Source: Ferruginibacter sp.
GTDB lineage: Bacteria > Bacteroidota > Bacteroidia > Chitinophagales > Chitinophagaceae
Direction of reading: 5' to 3'
Length of the DNA stretch: 42,292 bases
NCBI RefSeq assembly: GCF_014377975.1
Contig: NZ_JACMOO010000095.1
Location: 1-42,292, forward strand
Every line of letters begins with the position of its first letter. Position 1 is the stretch's first letter. Both the position numbers and the translations under genes were made by a program. Shown here piece after piece: positions 1-8,101 of this stretch. Under the pieces are notes generated by a model. That model was given only the letters and a program-made list of their open reading frames with translations, had not been told where the DNA came from and ran no database searches.

Positions 1-1
1 A

Positions 2-961
2 TTGCAGTTTGATGATGAGATTGCCGCAACACAATACAATGTTTTTTTACAGACGGATATCAGCCTGGCAGAAAATTTTATTATAAATGCAGGGGTTAGT
101 TATAATAATTACAATTATGGTTTTACAAGGTTGAATCAACACCCGGTAACAACCATCAATAAAACATTTAACCCCGTTATTGTACCCCGCATTTCTTTAT
201 TAAAAAAGATACATAAAAATTACAGTCTGTATGCAACTGTCAGTAAAGGATACTCTCCGCCAACGATAGATGAGATAGTACCTTCTGCAGGTATTTTTAA
301 TGCCGGGCTGGATGCAGAAAAGGCCGTGAATTACGAGTTGGGGCTAAGAATGGAACCGGTAAAAAATAAATTATTTATAGATGCGGCGTATTATATTTTT
401 TACCTGAACAATACAATTGTTACAAGGCGTGACGCAAGCGGTGCGGATTACTTTGTAAACACCGGCAAAACCGAACAGCATGGTTTGGAGCTGGCTATAA
501 ATTATTATCCTGTTCGCCGCAGCACAGGTTTTGTACAAAGCTTGCACTTGTGGAGTAATTATACAAAAAGTATGGCAAGGTTTAAAGAGTATAAACAGGT
601 AGCCAATGATTATAGCGGCAATAAGTTAACCGGTACACCACCCAATGTATTTTTATTGGGTACAGATATTGTTACGGGCACTGGGTTGTATGCTAATATT
701 ACTTACAGGTATACAGATATATTGCCGCTAAATGATGCAAATACTTTTTTTGCAAGTCAATATAATTTGTTATTGGGTAGGGTGGGTTACAAAAAGAAAT
801 TTTGTAAGGTGCTGGAAGGGGAAATTTATATTGCTTTCGACAGATCTTTTAATACACCGTATAGCCTGGGTAACGATCTGAATGCAGCAGGAAACAAATA
901 TTTCAATCCAGCAGCACCAGAAAATTATTATAGCGGTATAAAATTAAAATTTAATTTATAA
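2..961 (+). CDS. TonB-dependent outer-membrane receptor, C-terminal part (5' truncated by window)
   Basis: The reading frame is already open at the window edge, so only the last ~319 residues of a beta-barrel receptor are present; plug and signal peptide lie outside. What is seen: alternating aromatic/polar strands typical of an outer-membrane barrel, the TonB-receptor-like stretch YATVSKGYSPPTIDEI followed by a YELGLRMEP strand, and a C-terminal strand ending KLKFNL. Such receptors import large scarce nutrients (siderophores, corrinoids) using TonB energy. The next gene, cobS, starts one base after this stop, and cobC follows, so a corrinoid (cobalamin or cobinamide) cargo is a reasonable inference, but the barrel alone does not prove it; a siderophore receptor is the alternative. 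Confidence 0.85.
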   Translation: MQFDDEIAATQYNVFLQTDISLAENFIINAGVSYNNYNYGFTRLNQHPVTTINKTFNPVIVPRISLLKKIHKNYSLYATVSKGYSPPTIDEIVPSAGIFNAGLDAEKAVNYELGLRMEPVKNKLFIDAAYYIFYLNNTIVTRRDASGADYFVNTGKTEQHGLELAINYYPVRRSTGFVQSLHLWSNYTKSMARFKEYKQVANDYSGNKLTGTPPNVFLLGTDIVTGTGLYANITYRYTDILPLNDANTFFASQYNLLLGRVGYKKKFCKVLEGEIYIAFDRSFNTPYSLGNDLNAAGNKYFNPAAPENYYSGIKLKFNL

Positions 962-962
962 A

Positions 963-1775
963 ATGATTTTCTTGAAAAAAGAGCTGACTGTTTTTTTAAC
1001 AGGTGTAATGTTTTTAACCAGGCTGCCCGTGCCAAAAAATATAGATCATGGCGAAAACTATTTACAAAAGTCTCCCACGTATTTTCCATTAATAGGATGG
1101 ATTGTTGGGCTGATAAGTTTTGCAGCATTTTTTATTTTTCACAAATTTGTTGGTGCAGATATTGGTTTACTGGCAGCCATCATTGCAGGAATATTTACAA
1201 CAGGTTGTTTTCATGAAGATGGTTTTGCAGATACCTGTGATGCTTTTGGTGGTGGCTGGACAAAAGAAAAGATACTGGCCATTATGAAAGACAGTCGCCT
1301 TGGTACCTATGGCGTAGCCGGACTGGTGTTAATGTTAAGTGCAAAATTTTTATTGTTGAAAGAACTGGTAACCTGGTTTTCATTTAAGGCAGTAACCGAA
1401 AAGGAATTGTATCTGTTGGTAGCAGTAACCATGGTTGCTGCTCATGCTGTCAGCAGGTTAATGCCCGTATTTGTAATTCAGTATTATCAGTATGTTACCG
1501 CGGATAATGGCAGCAAATCAAAACCACTGGCATCAAAAAAATTGCAATGGCCGGAATTAACCAGTTCGGTGGTTTTTGCTTTATTACCCTTTGCGTTTTT
1601 TCATTATTATGTTTTACTGGCTATAGTGCCCGTGTTACTAATTAGTTTTAAACTGGCAAACTATTTTAAAAAATGGATTGGTGGTTACACCGGGGATTGC
1701 CTCGGTGCCATACAGCAGGTAGCAGAAGTCACCTTTTATTTATCCTTGTTAATTATATGGAAATATATCTTGTAA
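963..1775 (+). CDS. cobS: adenosylcobinamide-GDP ribazoletransferase (cobalamin synthase)
   Basis: CobS is an integral membrane enzyme that joins adenosylcobinamide-GDP to alpha-ribazole (phosphate), the last assembly step of the cobalamin nucleotide loop. The 270 residues match the family's usual length. Visible signatures are the N-terminal FLTRLPVP motif, the acidic DGFADTCDAFGGG motif at about residues 83-95, followed by the K-E-K-I-L-A-I-M-K-D-SRLGTYG segment, and several hydrophobic helices. It starts one base after the receptor stop and its last 19 bases overlap cobC, so the three are probably co-transcribed. The usual partner genes cobU and cobT are not in the window and may lie upstream. 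Confidence 0.95.
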   Translation: MIFLKKELTVFLTGVMFLTRLPVPKNIDHGENYLQKSPTYFPLIGWIVGLISFAAFFIFHKFVGADIGLLAAIIAGIFTTGCFHEDGFADTCDAFGGGWTKEKILAIMKDSRLGTYGVAGLVLMLSAKFLLLKELVTWFSFKAVTEKELYLLVAVTMVAAHAVSRLMPVFVIQYYQYVTADNGSKSKPLASKKLQWPELTSSVVFALLPFAFFHYYVLLAIVPVLLISFKLANYFKKWIGGYTGDCLGAIQQVAEVTFYLSLLIIWKYIL

Positions 1776-2359
1776 GGCACACAGCACCGGATGTAGCAAA
1801 AGGTATTTGCTATGGGCAGGCTGATATTGATGTGAAAGAAACGTTCGCAGCGGAAGCTGCGTGTATACAAAAATTTCTTCCTGAAAATACCGGTACTGTT
1901 TTTAGCAGTCCGTTGCAGCGGTGTAAAAAACTGGCAGCGCATTTATTTCCAACACACCACATTCACCTTCATGATGACCTGATGGAGATTAATTGTGGTC
2001 AATGGGAATTAAAAGCCTGGGACAGCATTGCAAGGGAAGAAATTGATCCCTGGATGAACGGATTTGTAACAGTGCGTATACCTGGCGGCGAAAGCTACGA
2101 AGACCTTTATCAAAGAGTAAAAAATGTCTTCATAGATATTCATCACAAAGCCGGACCAGTTGTAATTGTAGCTCATGGAGGAGTAATTAGAAGCATCTTA
2201 TCTTATATAACCAATACCGCTTTAAAAGATTCTTTTAGCACTTTTTCGCTCCATTATGGCTGTGTTATAAAAATAACTGCTACACCTTTTGGTTTGCAGC
2301 ACGAGATACTATCCAATATCATGCAGGAAAAAGAAACACATAAACCTTCTTATTTATAA
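1757..2359 (+). CDS. cobC: alpha-ribazole phosphatase, histidine phosphatase family
   Basis: A 200-residue histidine phosphatase. The RHT motif near the N-terminus (LVRHTAP, residues 5-11) carries the phospho-accepting histidine, SSPLQRC is the second conserved block, and VIVAHGGVIR near residue 140 carries the second catalytic histidine. In this context it most likely dephosphorylates alpha-ribazole-5-phosphate or adenosylcobalamin-5-phosphate. The start chosen is ATG 1757, which puts the RHG-type motif at the expected distance from the N-terminus; the frame is open further upstream to 1673, but that part is read from inside cobS and is not expected to be translated. The 19-base overlap with cobS suggests translational coupling. 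Confidence 0.9.
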   Translation: MEIYLVRHTAPDVAKGICYGQADIDVKETFAAEAACIQKFLPENTGTVFSSPLQRCKKLAAHLFPTHHIHLHDDLMEINCGQWELKAWDSIAREEIDPWMNGFVTVRIPGGESYEDLYQRVKNVFIDIHHKAGPVVIVAHGGVIRSILSYITNTALKDSFSTFSLHYGCVIKITATPFGLQHEILSNIMQEKETHKPSYL

Positions 2360-2405
2360 TGGCACACGTTTTTGAAAATGTATATTTGCAAAAATTGAAA
2401 CCGAT

Positions 2406-2996
2406 ATGGATATCCATCAGATTGCCATTAAGGAAATACTAACTGTTACTTTTACGCTTTTTGCAGTAATTGATATGGTGGGTAATATTCCTGTATTGGC
2501 TTCTCTTAGGGTGAAGATGGGTGGAGAGATAAGGTCAACCGAGGCCACGCTGGCATCCGGAGCGTTAATGATCTTATTTTTATTTATTGGCAGGCAGTTT
2601 TTAGGGTTACTGGGGCTGGATGTGCAATCATTTGCGGTAGCCGGTAGTATCGTAATTTTTATTATCGGACTCGAAATGGTGTTGGGGCATGAGTTTTTTA
2701 AACCAGATGGCGATGCAAAAAGTGGCAGTATGGTACCCATTGCATTTCCGTTAATAGCAGGTTCCGGAACACTCACTACCCTGATGAGTTTAAAAGCCAA
2801 CTACCATGATATAAATATTTTTTTCGGCATACTCATTAACTGTATAATTATTTATGTGGTACTTAAATCTTTAAAGTGGGTAGAAAGTTTTATGGGTCCC
2901 AATGGAATGATGGTTATAAGAAAATTTTTCGGTGTAATATTGCTGGCGATAGCGGTAAAAATATTTGGCAGTAATATCAGCCATTTTGGAAAGTAA
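2406..2996 (+). CDS. MarC family integral membrane protein
   Basis: A 196-residue protein made almost wholly of hydrophobic segments, about six membrane helices, as is usual for the MarC/UPF0056 family. Recognisable features are the N-terminal segment with FAVIDMVGNIPV, the central FPLIAGSGTLTT motif (residues about 115-126) typical of the family, and the C-terminal KFFGVILLAIAVKI helix. The biochemical role of the family is not established; despite the name, E. coli MarC does not confer multiple antibiotic resistance. A TATATTTG element (2381-2388), matching the Bacteroidota -7 consensus, sits just upstream, so the gene is probably transcribed on its own and not from the cob genes. Confidence 0.9.
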   Translation: MDIHQIAIKEILTVTFTLFAVIDMVGNIPVLASLRVKMGGEIRSTEATLASGALMILFLFIGRQFLGLLGLDVQSFAVAGSIVIFIIGLEMVLGHEFFKPDGDAKSGSMVPIAFPLIAGSGTLTTLMSLKANYHDINIFFGILINCIIIYVVLKSLKWVESFMGPNGMMVIRKFFGVILLAIAVKIFGSNISHFGK

Positions 2997-3005
2997 TGCA
3001 CCAGC

Positions 3006-3077
3006 GGCCTCGTAGTACAATGGATAGTATAAGGGCCTCCGAAGCCCCAGATTCAGGTTCGATTCCTGACGAGGCCA
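3006..3077 (+). tRNA. tRNA-Arg (anticodon CCG)
   Basis: A 72-base cloverleaf can be drawn by hand. Acceptor stem 3006-3012 pairs perfectly with 3070-3076, with discriminator A3077. The D stem is 3015-3018 with 3027-3030; the anticodon stem is 3032-3036 with 3044-3048 (one A-C mismatch at the base); the T stem is 3053-3057 with 3065-3069 around loop TTCGATT. The seven-base anticodon loop 3037-3043 puts CCG at 3039-3041, which reads the arginine codon CGG. The CCA end is not encoded. Confidence 0.95.
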
Positions 3078-3878
3078 CTACTTAAATTTTAGATAGTTTA
3101 TAATGAGCTAATTGTAACATTTATTTATTTTACACGATTACTTACACTTATTTTGGTTGTTAGGCATTTAACCGGTTTAAAATGGTATACTCTTTATAGG
3201 GAAGGTTGATGTTTGGTATTGCTTGATTATTTTTTTAAACATACCATATATTTCACTGGTAAATTTTAAAGGCCTGTCACTACCGTTACTGGAGTCTTTC
3301 GCCATTTTAACCGACACAACTTTTCTTTCTATCGCCAATAAATCAGTCTTATCTGTTTTAATTTAATAGGCTCGATACAGGAACGTTATACTATCAAATA
3401 TCTTATGCGCACTGGAATTATTAAGGATTTTAGAAACAGGTTTTCCTTATTCTTCTTTAATTGGTTGAAAGTGAGAACTTTCCGTACGTTCTGTTATTTT
3501 TTTGGCTGAAATGCTCTTTTTTACCCGATCATTATGGACCCAAATCGTCGGGAATTTAAGTTCAAAAATTAATTTGATTATCAAAACTTATCCCCCTGGT
3601 TTACCAATTCCTCTTAAGGGGTGTCCTGTATGAGATTGGTAAGTTTCCTTCGCCGTTTTAAAATCTTTTTCTTCTCTAGGGATGCCCGGTTCATAGCTAT
3701 TTTAAAATAGAGTTTGGCAGACACACTTTTGCTCCATTTCTTACAAAAAAACTAATCACATTTTATAATATAGATAAATAAAAAATTGTTAAAATAGTTA
3801 TTGTCCTTTAGTATTTAAAATACAAATTAAACTATGGATATTATTCTTTGTCACACAGGCAACAAATAAACATTAAAA
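3078..3878. other. gene-poor 800-base stretch after the tRNA
   Basis: No intact gene of normal length is visible on either strand. The centre (3177-3750) reads like a decayed minus-strand gene, listed separately. The part next to the tRNA (3078-3176) and the AT-rich run before the lipoprotein gene (about 3760-3878), which probably carries its promoter, hold nothing else I can name. No integrase gene and no obvious repeat of the tRNA 3' end were seen here. Confidence 0.6.
3177..3750 (-). pseudogene. possible decayed minus-strand gene of unknown family
   Basis: Reading the minus strand in one frame from about 3750 down to a stop at 3177-3179 gives roughly 190 codons interrupted by only four stops, far fewer than expected by chance in DNA this AT-rich. 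The conceptual peptide has mixed, protein-like composition, for example YEPGIPREEKDFKTAKETY, FPTIWVHNDRVKKSISAKK and SDRPLKFTSEIYGMFKKI. No start codon opens a long intact frame. I do not recognise the family. It could be the remains of an accessory gene next to the tRNA, or chance. Confidence 0.3.
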
Positions 3879-4946
3879 ATGAAAAAGAGTATAAATTTTA
3901 TCACAATATCGGCTGTTGTTTTATTGGCAACATCTTGTGCTACACCAAGGGCTGCTTCACAAACCAGTGTAGGTATTTCGGTTAGAGTCGAGCCTCCGGC
4001 TTTGCCATTTTATGCACAGCCGGTTTGTCCAAACGATGGTTATTTGTGGACACCAGGTTATTGGGCTTATGGTGATGGAGGTTATTTTTGGGTATCTGGT
4101 GTTTGGGTTCGCCCGCCACAATTAGGGTTTTTATGGACACCAGGTTATTGGGGTTATAACGATGGTGGGTATGGGTATCACGGGGGATATTGGGGGAGGC
4201 ATATCGGCTTTTACGGCGGTATTAATTATGGCTACGGTTACGGCGGTTCTGGTTATGATGGGGGTCAATGGCGAGGTAATTCATTTAGCTATAACACAGC
4301 GGTAACCAATGTCAATACAACGGTGGTCAAAAATACGTATGTCAACAAAACGGTGATCAATAATACAACTATTAATAACCGTACCAGTTTTAATGGTCAA
4401 GGGGGCGTAATGGCTCAACCCCGTCAGGAAGAAAGGATTGCCATGAATGAAAAACATGTACAGCCTACGACTGAACAGGTGTTGCACCAGGGGGTAGCCA
4501 GCCACGATCGTAATCAATTTGCATCTGTAAACCATGGTCGTCCAACCACTCCAGGCATAAGTAGAATAAATGGAAATAAAATCACTTCAGAAGATCATAA
4601 GGATGCGCCTCCGGCAATAAATATTGGTAATAATTCTGCAAGGCTAAATAATACACCAGTAAATGCGCAGCGTGTAAATCAACCGAACAATCCTCCTCAG
4701 TCGTATAGCAAGTCAAACCAATTGGCACTTGTAAATTCAGCACGGGTGCATTCTAAACAACCACAACAACCTGCTTCGCAACAATATGCTCCACAACAAC
4801 ATGCTAATCAATATCATAATAAACCTCCTCAACAACATGCTGCTCAATATCATAATAAACCTTCACAACCACATTTTCAGCCCCAACAGCAACGCAACGG
4901 GTCTTCTCGTCAGGGATATGAAGACCGTGACAAACATCATAAATAA
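3879..4946 (+). CDS. YXWGXW-repeat-type lipoprotein with Q/H-rich C-terminus
   Basis: A predicted exported lipoprotein of 355 residues. Residues 1-20 form a signal peptide ending LLATSC, with C20 as the likely lipid-attachment cysteine. Residues about 45-130 carry aromatic Gly/Tyr/Trp repeats: the block LWTPGYW occurs twice and related VWVRPP and GGYWG units lie between, the signature of YXWGXW-type surface proteins. A threonine/asparagine-rich linker (about 140-170) follows, then a low-complexity Gln/His/Asn/Pro tail from about residue 260. The tail includes a 36-base tandem duplication. Function is unknown; a cell-envelope structural or binding role is an inference. The gene stands alone between two gene-poor stretches. 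Confidence 0.8.
   Translation: MKKSINFITISAVVLLATSCATPRAASQTSVGISVRVEPPALPFYAQPVCPNDGYLWTPGYWAYGDGGYFWVSGVWVRPPQLGFLWTPGYWGYNDGGYGYHGGYWGRHIGFYGGINYGYGYGGSGYDGGQWRGNSFSYNTAVTNVNTTVVKNTYVNKTVINNTTINNRTSFNGQGGVMAQPRQEERIAMNEKHVQPTTEQVLHQGVASHDRNQFASVNHGRPTTPGISRINGNKITSEDHKDAPPAINIGNNSARLNNTPVNAQRVNQPNNPPQSYSKSNQLALVNSARVHSKQPQQPASQQYAPQQHANQYHNKPPQQHAAQYHNKPSQPHFQPQQQRNGSSRQGYEDRDKHHK
4794..4865 (+). repeat. 36-base tandem repeat, two copies, inside the lipoprotein gene
   Basis: Units 4794-4829 and 4830-4865 match at 32 of 36 positions and encode QQHANQYHNKPP and QQHAAQYHNKPS. The reading frame is preserved. This is a protein-coding minisatellite that could vary in copy number by slippage, not a CRISPR array. 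Confidence 0.8.
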
Positions 4947-5776
4947 TTACTGGGTTTCGTTTTTTCTACACGGTCACGTGCCATCCGCCCGCCTGTTTTT
5001 ATCACAACCATGCAACCATTGCGCACCCTTGGAAGATAGCGGGTACATACTATTTTAAAGGTATTATGAATCCCTGCACATCGCTTTTTACAGTAATTTT
5101 ATTACGGAGCTTATACAATATCAGCCCCATGCCGATTTAAGCAATTTTTATTATATGCTTTTTGTGCCATGCATTTTAGGGATCATTGACAATTATAAAG
5201 TAAATAACGAATACCTTAAAATTATTACTAACACCATTGGCAGCAACTATTTAACCTGCAGTATTTTACAATGGATGATAGGGATACAGTTAAACAGGTA
5301 AGAAAAAAGGTGTTGCCGGGTAGGGAAACGAAGTAATTAATATTTTGAAAATGCTTGATTCTACTAAAATTATTTTGTGGATGAATTGATATTATCAGCA
5401 CCGCAGCATACTTCAGAAAAGATAAAAACAGCCGCTATTCATTTAATCCGCCAAAAAAATATTCCGGTTTCATTGGATGTTTTATGCAATGGTTTTAAAA
5501 AATAATAATATTGCAATCATTAAAGCCGATGCCATACAAACACTTTGTACAACTGCTATGGAGTATCCATTTGTTCTTTTAAAGGTGCCTCAATTAAATC
5601 GGCTGCAGCCTGTTCCCTCACATATCAAAACAGCAGCAATAAACCATCCGTCAAATAGGGCTTGAAAAATGTACTCAGGCAGAAAATATATTACTTCGTG
5701 CAACTGCTATGTATATTAAACTAAGTTTGTAATTTTATTGTATACATTTATCAGATGAAAAATTAAATTTTATTGT
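4947..5776. other. gene-poor 830-base stretch with coding fragments
   Basis: No complete gene is convincing here. Short open segments with protein-like composition occur on the plus strand: 5059-5301 (listed separately), 5377-5505 (GTG-started, about 42 codons, with a segment EKIKTAAIHLIRQKNIP that loosely resembles the first helix of a helix-turn-helix regulator), and about 5645-5731 (IRQIGLEKCTQAENILLRAT before a stop). They lie in different frames separated by stops, as expected of degraded genes. The last ~45 bases should hold the promoter of the cyclic-nucleotide-binding gene. Confidence 0.5.
5059..5301 (+). pseudogene. coding fragment of about 80 codons, family unknown
   Basis: The frame 5059-5301 is open for 80 codons to a TAA at 5299-5301 and has no ATG near its beginning; an in-frame stop lies just upstream at 5056-5058. 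The peptide looks alpha-helical and natural (HIAFYSNFITELIQYQPHAD, then NFYYMLFVPCILGIIDNYK and NYLTCSILQWMIGIQLNR). It looks like the C-terminal half of a small helical protein, perhaps a regulator, whose N-terminal half has been lost. I cannot assign it; a small gene with a non-ATG start is the alternative. Confidence 0.35.
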
Positions 5777-6235
5777 ATGTCTACATCCCCCGGCAGCCAG
5801 AGTTTGTTACTGATTGAAAAAGTATTGCTATTAAGATCATTGAGTATTTTCAGCGATACACCTGAAATAATTCTTGCCGAACTGGCACCATTGATGCAGC
5901 AGAAAGAAGTAGAACAGGGAACCTTAATTTTTGAGGAAGGAGAACAGGGTGATTGTATGTACATTATTTTGAGTGGCGAAATTGAAATTCATAAGGGTAA
6001 AACCATGCTGGCTGTTTTGAAGGAAAAGGAAGTTTTTGGGGAACTGTCGTTGCTGGATGCAGAAACAAGAAGTGCTTCTGCTACCGCCAAAACAGATTGC
6101 CTGCTTTTTAAAATTGACCAGGAACCATTTTATGAATTGATTGAATCAAGACCTGAAGTAGCCATGGGGTTTATAAAAATTTTATGTAAAAGATTAAGGC
6201 AACTCAATGATAAAACAGCCTTAGGGGCAAGCTGA
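5777..6235 (+). CDS. stand-alone cyclic-nucleotide-binding domain protein
   Basis: A 152-residue protein consisting of one Crp-type beta-roll and no DNA-binding domain. The phosphate-binding cassette is intact: FGELSLLD at residues 87-94 followed by RSASATA from R98, the Arg-Ser pair that contacts the cyclic phosphate in Crp-like proteins. Conserved glycines in EEGEQGDCMYIILSGEIEI (53-71) mark the roll. After it comes a short helical tail (MGFIKILCKRLRQLNDK) where Crp would continue into the helix-turn-helix; the protein ends there. It may sense cAMP, another nucleotide or nothing, and act through a partner protein. No effector gene lies directly beside it. Confidence 0.85.
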   Translation: MSTSPGSQSLLLIEKVLLLRSLSIFSDTPEIILAELAPLMQQKEVEQGTLIFEEGEQGDCMYIILSGEIEIHKGKTMLAVLKEKEVFGELSLLDAETRSASATAKTDCLLFKIDQEPFYELIESRPEVAMGFIKILCKRLRQLNDKTALGAS

Positions 6236-6411
6236 TTTTTTAAATTTTTCTTTGGGTTTATTTATTTATTATAATTGCGCACATTTACTTTGCTATATTT
6301 TTCACATTAAAACAGAAATTCGAATAAGTTGTGTGCCAACAGCCAAATTGATTATCACTATTTAAGCTTATCTTTTCTTTTTTAATCAAAAAATATAATT
6401 CACTTTAATTC

Positions 6412-7209
6412 ATGAAACAAAAATTCTTTACATCGACAACACTGGTACTTGCTTTTCTGTTGCTGCTAAACAGTAGTTTTATAAATGCCGTTAAAGCTCC
6501 CGGCGGCGAATATTACCAGCTTACAATTTATCATTGCAAAACCGCTGATCAACTGGGGGTAATCAATGCTTACCTTAAAAATACCTACCTGCCTGCACTG
6601 CACAAAACCGGGTTAACCAATATTGGTGTATTTAGCAGTATAGACAATGATACTGCCACAGATAAAAGATTGTATGTGTTGATACCTTTTGCATCCTTAC
6701 AAAAATATGAAGCACTGATGACCAGACTAACGGAAGGGTCATTGATAAAAAATAATACTTCTGATTATAACATTGCAGCATTTAATAAAATGCCTTTTGA
6801 AAGAATAGAAACAACATTGCTAAAAGCTTTTAAAGACATGCTTCATTTAAAAAAGCCTGTACTTACCGCACCTTTAACAGAAAGGGTATATGAGTTGCGT
6901 AGTTACGAAGCCCCGACTGAAAGACTGTACCGCCAGAAAGTAAAAATGTTTAATGACGGGGGAGAAGTAACCTTGTTTGATCGTTTAAAATTTAATGCTG
7001 TTTTTTACGCTGAAGTATTAAGTGGCAGCCACATGCCCAACCTGATGTACATGACCACCTTTAATAACAAGGCTGAAAGGGATGAACACTGGAAAAATTT
7101 TGTTGATGACAGTGTTTGGAAAAAAATTTCTGTAATGCCCGAATACCTGAATACTGTTTCAAAAGCAGATATCTTTTTTCTCCATCCAACTGAATATTCA
7201 GATTATTAA
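6412..7209 (+). CDS. NIPSNAP-family exported protein
   Basis: A 265-residue protein with an N-terminal signal peptide (about residues 1-26, hydrophobic core LVLAFLLLLNSSF). Two ferredoxin-like NIPSNAP-type halves follow: one from about residue 33 (YYQLTIYHCKTADQL) and a better-conserved one from about 160 (ERVYELRSYEAPTE), ending FLHPTEYSDY. The family has no settled enzymatic role. In Bacteroidota, NIPSNAP proteins often accompany DUF1080 and Gfo/Idh/MocA genes, and here the DUF1080 gene starts 50 bases downstream, so both are probably one transcript of the sugar-oxidation locus. A possible promoter is TTG at 6275-6277 with TATATTT at 6294-6300. Confidence 0.85.
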   Translation: MKQKFFTSTTLVLAFLLLLNSSFINAVKAPGGEYYQLTIYHCKTADQLGVINAYLKNTYLPALHKTGLTNIGVFSSIDNDTATDKRLYVLIPFASLQKYEALMTRLTEGSLIKNNTSDYNIAAFNKMPFERIETTLLKAFKDMLHLKKPVLTAPLTERVYELRSYEAPTERLYRQKVKMFNDGGEVTLFDRLKFNAVFYAEVLSGSHMPNLMYMTTFNNKAERDEHWKNFVDDSVWKKISVMPEYLNTVSKADIFFLHPTEYSDY

Positions 7210-7259
7210 TACCATTGTTTCTCCATCCTCAAAAATAAATTACAGTTTAAAATCGCCAC

Positions 7260-8030
7260 ATGAAATTTAAAAATTTATCCCTGCTGTTAGTCACGGCATG
7301 TACCACTACCGTATCTTTTGCCCAGCAGGGTGATCCTACAGCAACTGAATTTTACAGCCCGGTGCCAAAAGTAATAACACCAGGCAAAACTACTGCTGAT
7401 GCTCCTTCTGATGCCATCGTTTTATTTGGCGGCAAAAATCTGGATGAATGGGTATCAACAAATGACACCACAAAAGCTGCGAACTGGACAGTTGCAAAAA
7501 ATATTTTAACTGTTAAAAAGGGTACCGGTAACATACAAACCAAAAAATTATTTACCGATTACCAGTTGCATATTGAATGGCGTATACCGGCTAATATTAC
7601 CGGGCAGGGTCAGGCCAGAGGAAACAGCGGCGTTTTCCTGGCATCCACCGGTGGTGGCGATGCCGGTTATGAAATACAGATATTGGATTGTTATAACAAT
7701 TCCACTTATGTAAACGGGCAAACAGGAAGCATTTACAAACAATCTATTCCGTTGGCGAATGCCTGTAAAAAACCAGGTGAGTGGCAGGTGTACGATATCA
7801 TTTGGACGGCACCCCGGTTTAATGATGACGGCACTATTAAATTACCGGCCCGTGTAACCGCAATTCACAACGGTGTATTGGTACAAAACAATTATGAATT
7901 AAAAGGAGAAACAAAATATATTGGCGCCCCTGTGTACATAAAGCACGGACCTGAACCCATTAAATTGCAGGCTCATGGAGATAAAAGTGAACCAATTAGT
8001 TTCCGCAATATCTGGGTTAGAGAACTATAA
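7260..8030 (+). CDS. DUF1080 protein (3-keto-glycoside hydrolase family), exported
   Basis: A 256-residue secreted protein: signal peptide to about residue 21 (ending SFAQQ), then one DUF1080 domain, a concanavalin-like beta-sandwich. Seen are the opening block IVLFGGKNLDEWVS, the core DYQLHIEWRIP, the segment RGNSGVFL, YEIQILDCYNN and the closing strand PISFRNIWVREL, all characteristic. Members of this family cleave 3-keto-disaccharides/glycosides after C3 oxidation. It follows the NIPSNAP gene and faces the leftward operon, with a shared terminator between. The second DUF1080 protein at 8857-9573 is clearly a different paralogue, so the two may act on different linkages. Substrate is not readable from sequence. 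Confidence 0.9.
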   Translation: MKFKNLSLLLVTACTTTVSFAQQGDPTATEFYSPVPKVITPGKTTADAPSDAIVLFGGKNLDEWVSTNDTTKAANWTVAKNILTVKKGTGNIQTKKLFTDYQLHIEWRIPANITGQGQARGNSGVFLASTGGGDAGYEIQILDCYNNSTYVNGQTGSIYKQSIPLANACKKPGEWQVYDIIWTAPRFNDDGTIKLPARVTAIHNGVLVQNNYELKGETKYIGAPVYIKHGPEPIKLQAHGDKSEPISFRNIWVREL

Positions 8031-8048
8031 AATATTAATTGTTGCAAT

Positions 8049-8082
8049 AAAAAAAGGTAGTACGAAAGCACTACCTTTTTTT
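8049..8082. terminator. bidirectional intrinsic terminator
   Basis: Perfect six-base stem GGTAGT (8056-8061) / ACTACC (8070-8075) around an eight-base loop, flanked by an A-run (8049-8055) and a T-run (8076-8082). It lies between two converging genes and has a T-run in both directions, so it can end both. Confidence 0.85.
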
Positions 8083-8101
8083 ATTGAATTGCAAGCTGTA
8101 T

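Noticed and set aside
2417..2800. Minus-strand open frame of 127 codons
   Set aside because: It is antisense to the MarC-family gene, whose frame has clear family motifs; composition is Ser/Pro/Ile-rich as expected of a shadow.
3006..3878. Integrative element attached at the tRNA-Arg
   Set aside because: No integrase, no direct repeat of the tRNA 3' end and no cargo genes could be seen; only a possible decayed frame remains.
4783..4875. Short repeated units that could look like a CRISPR array
   Set aside because: Only two adjacent 36-base units without spacers, inside an intact coding frame and without cas genes.
4786..5058. Plus-strand open frame of 90 codons overlapping the lipoprotein gene end
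   Set aside because: Its first half is a frame-shifted reading of the Gln/His repeat (Asn/Ile/Leu runs), giving low-complexity sequence with no family features.
5477..5665. Plus-strand open frame of 62 codons
   Set aside because: No signal, domain or clear start context; lies in a decayed region and shifts frame against neighbouring protein-like fragments.
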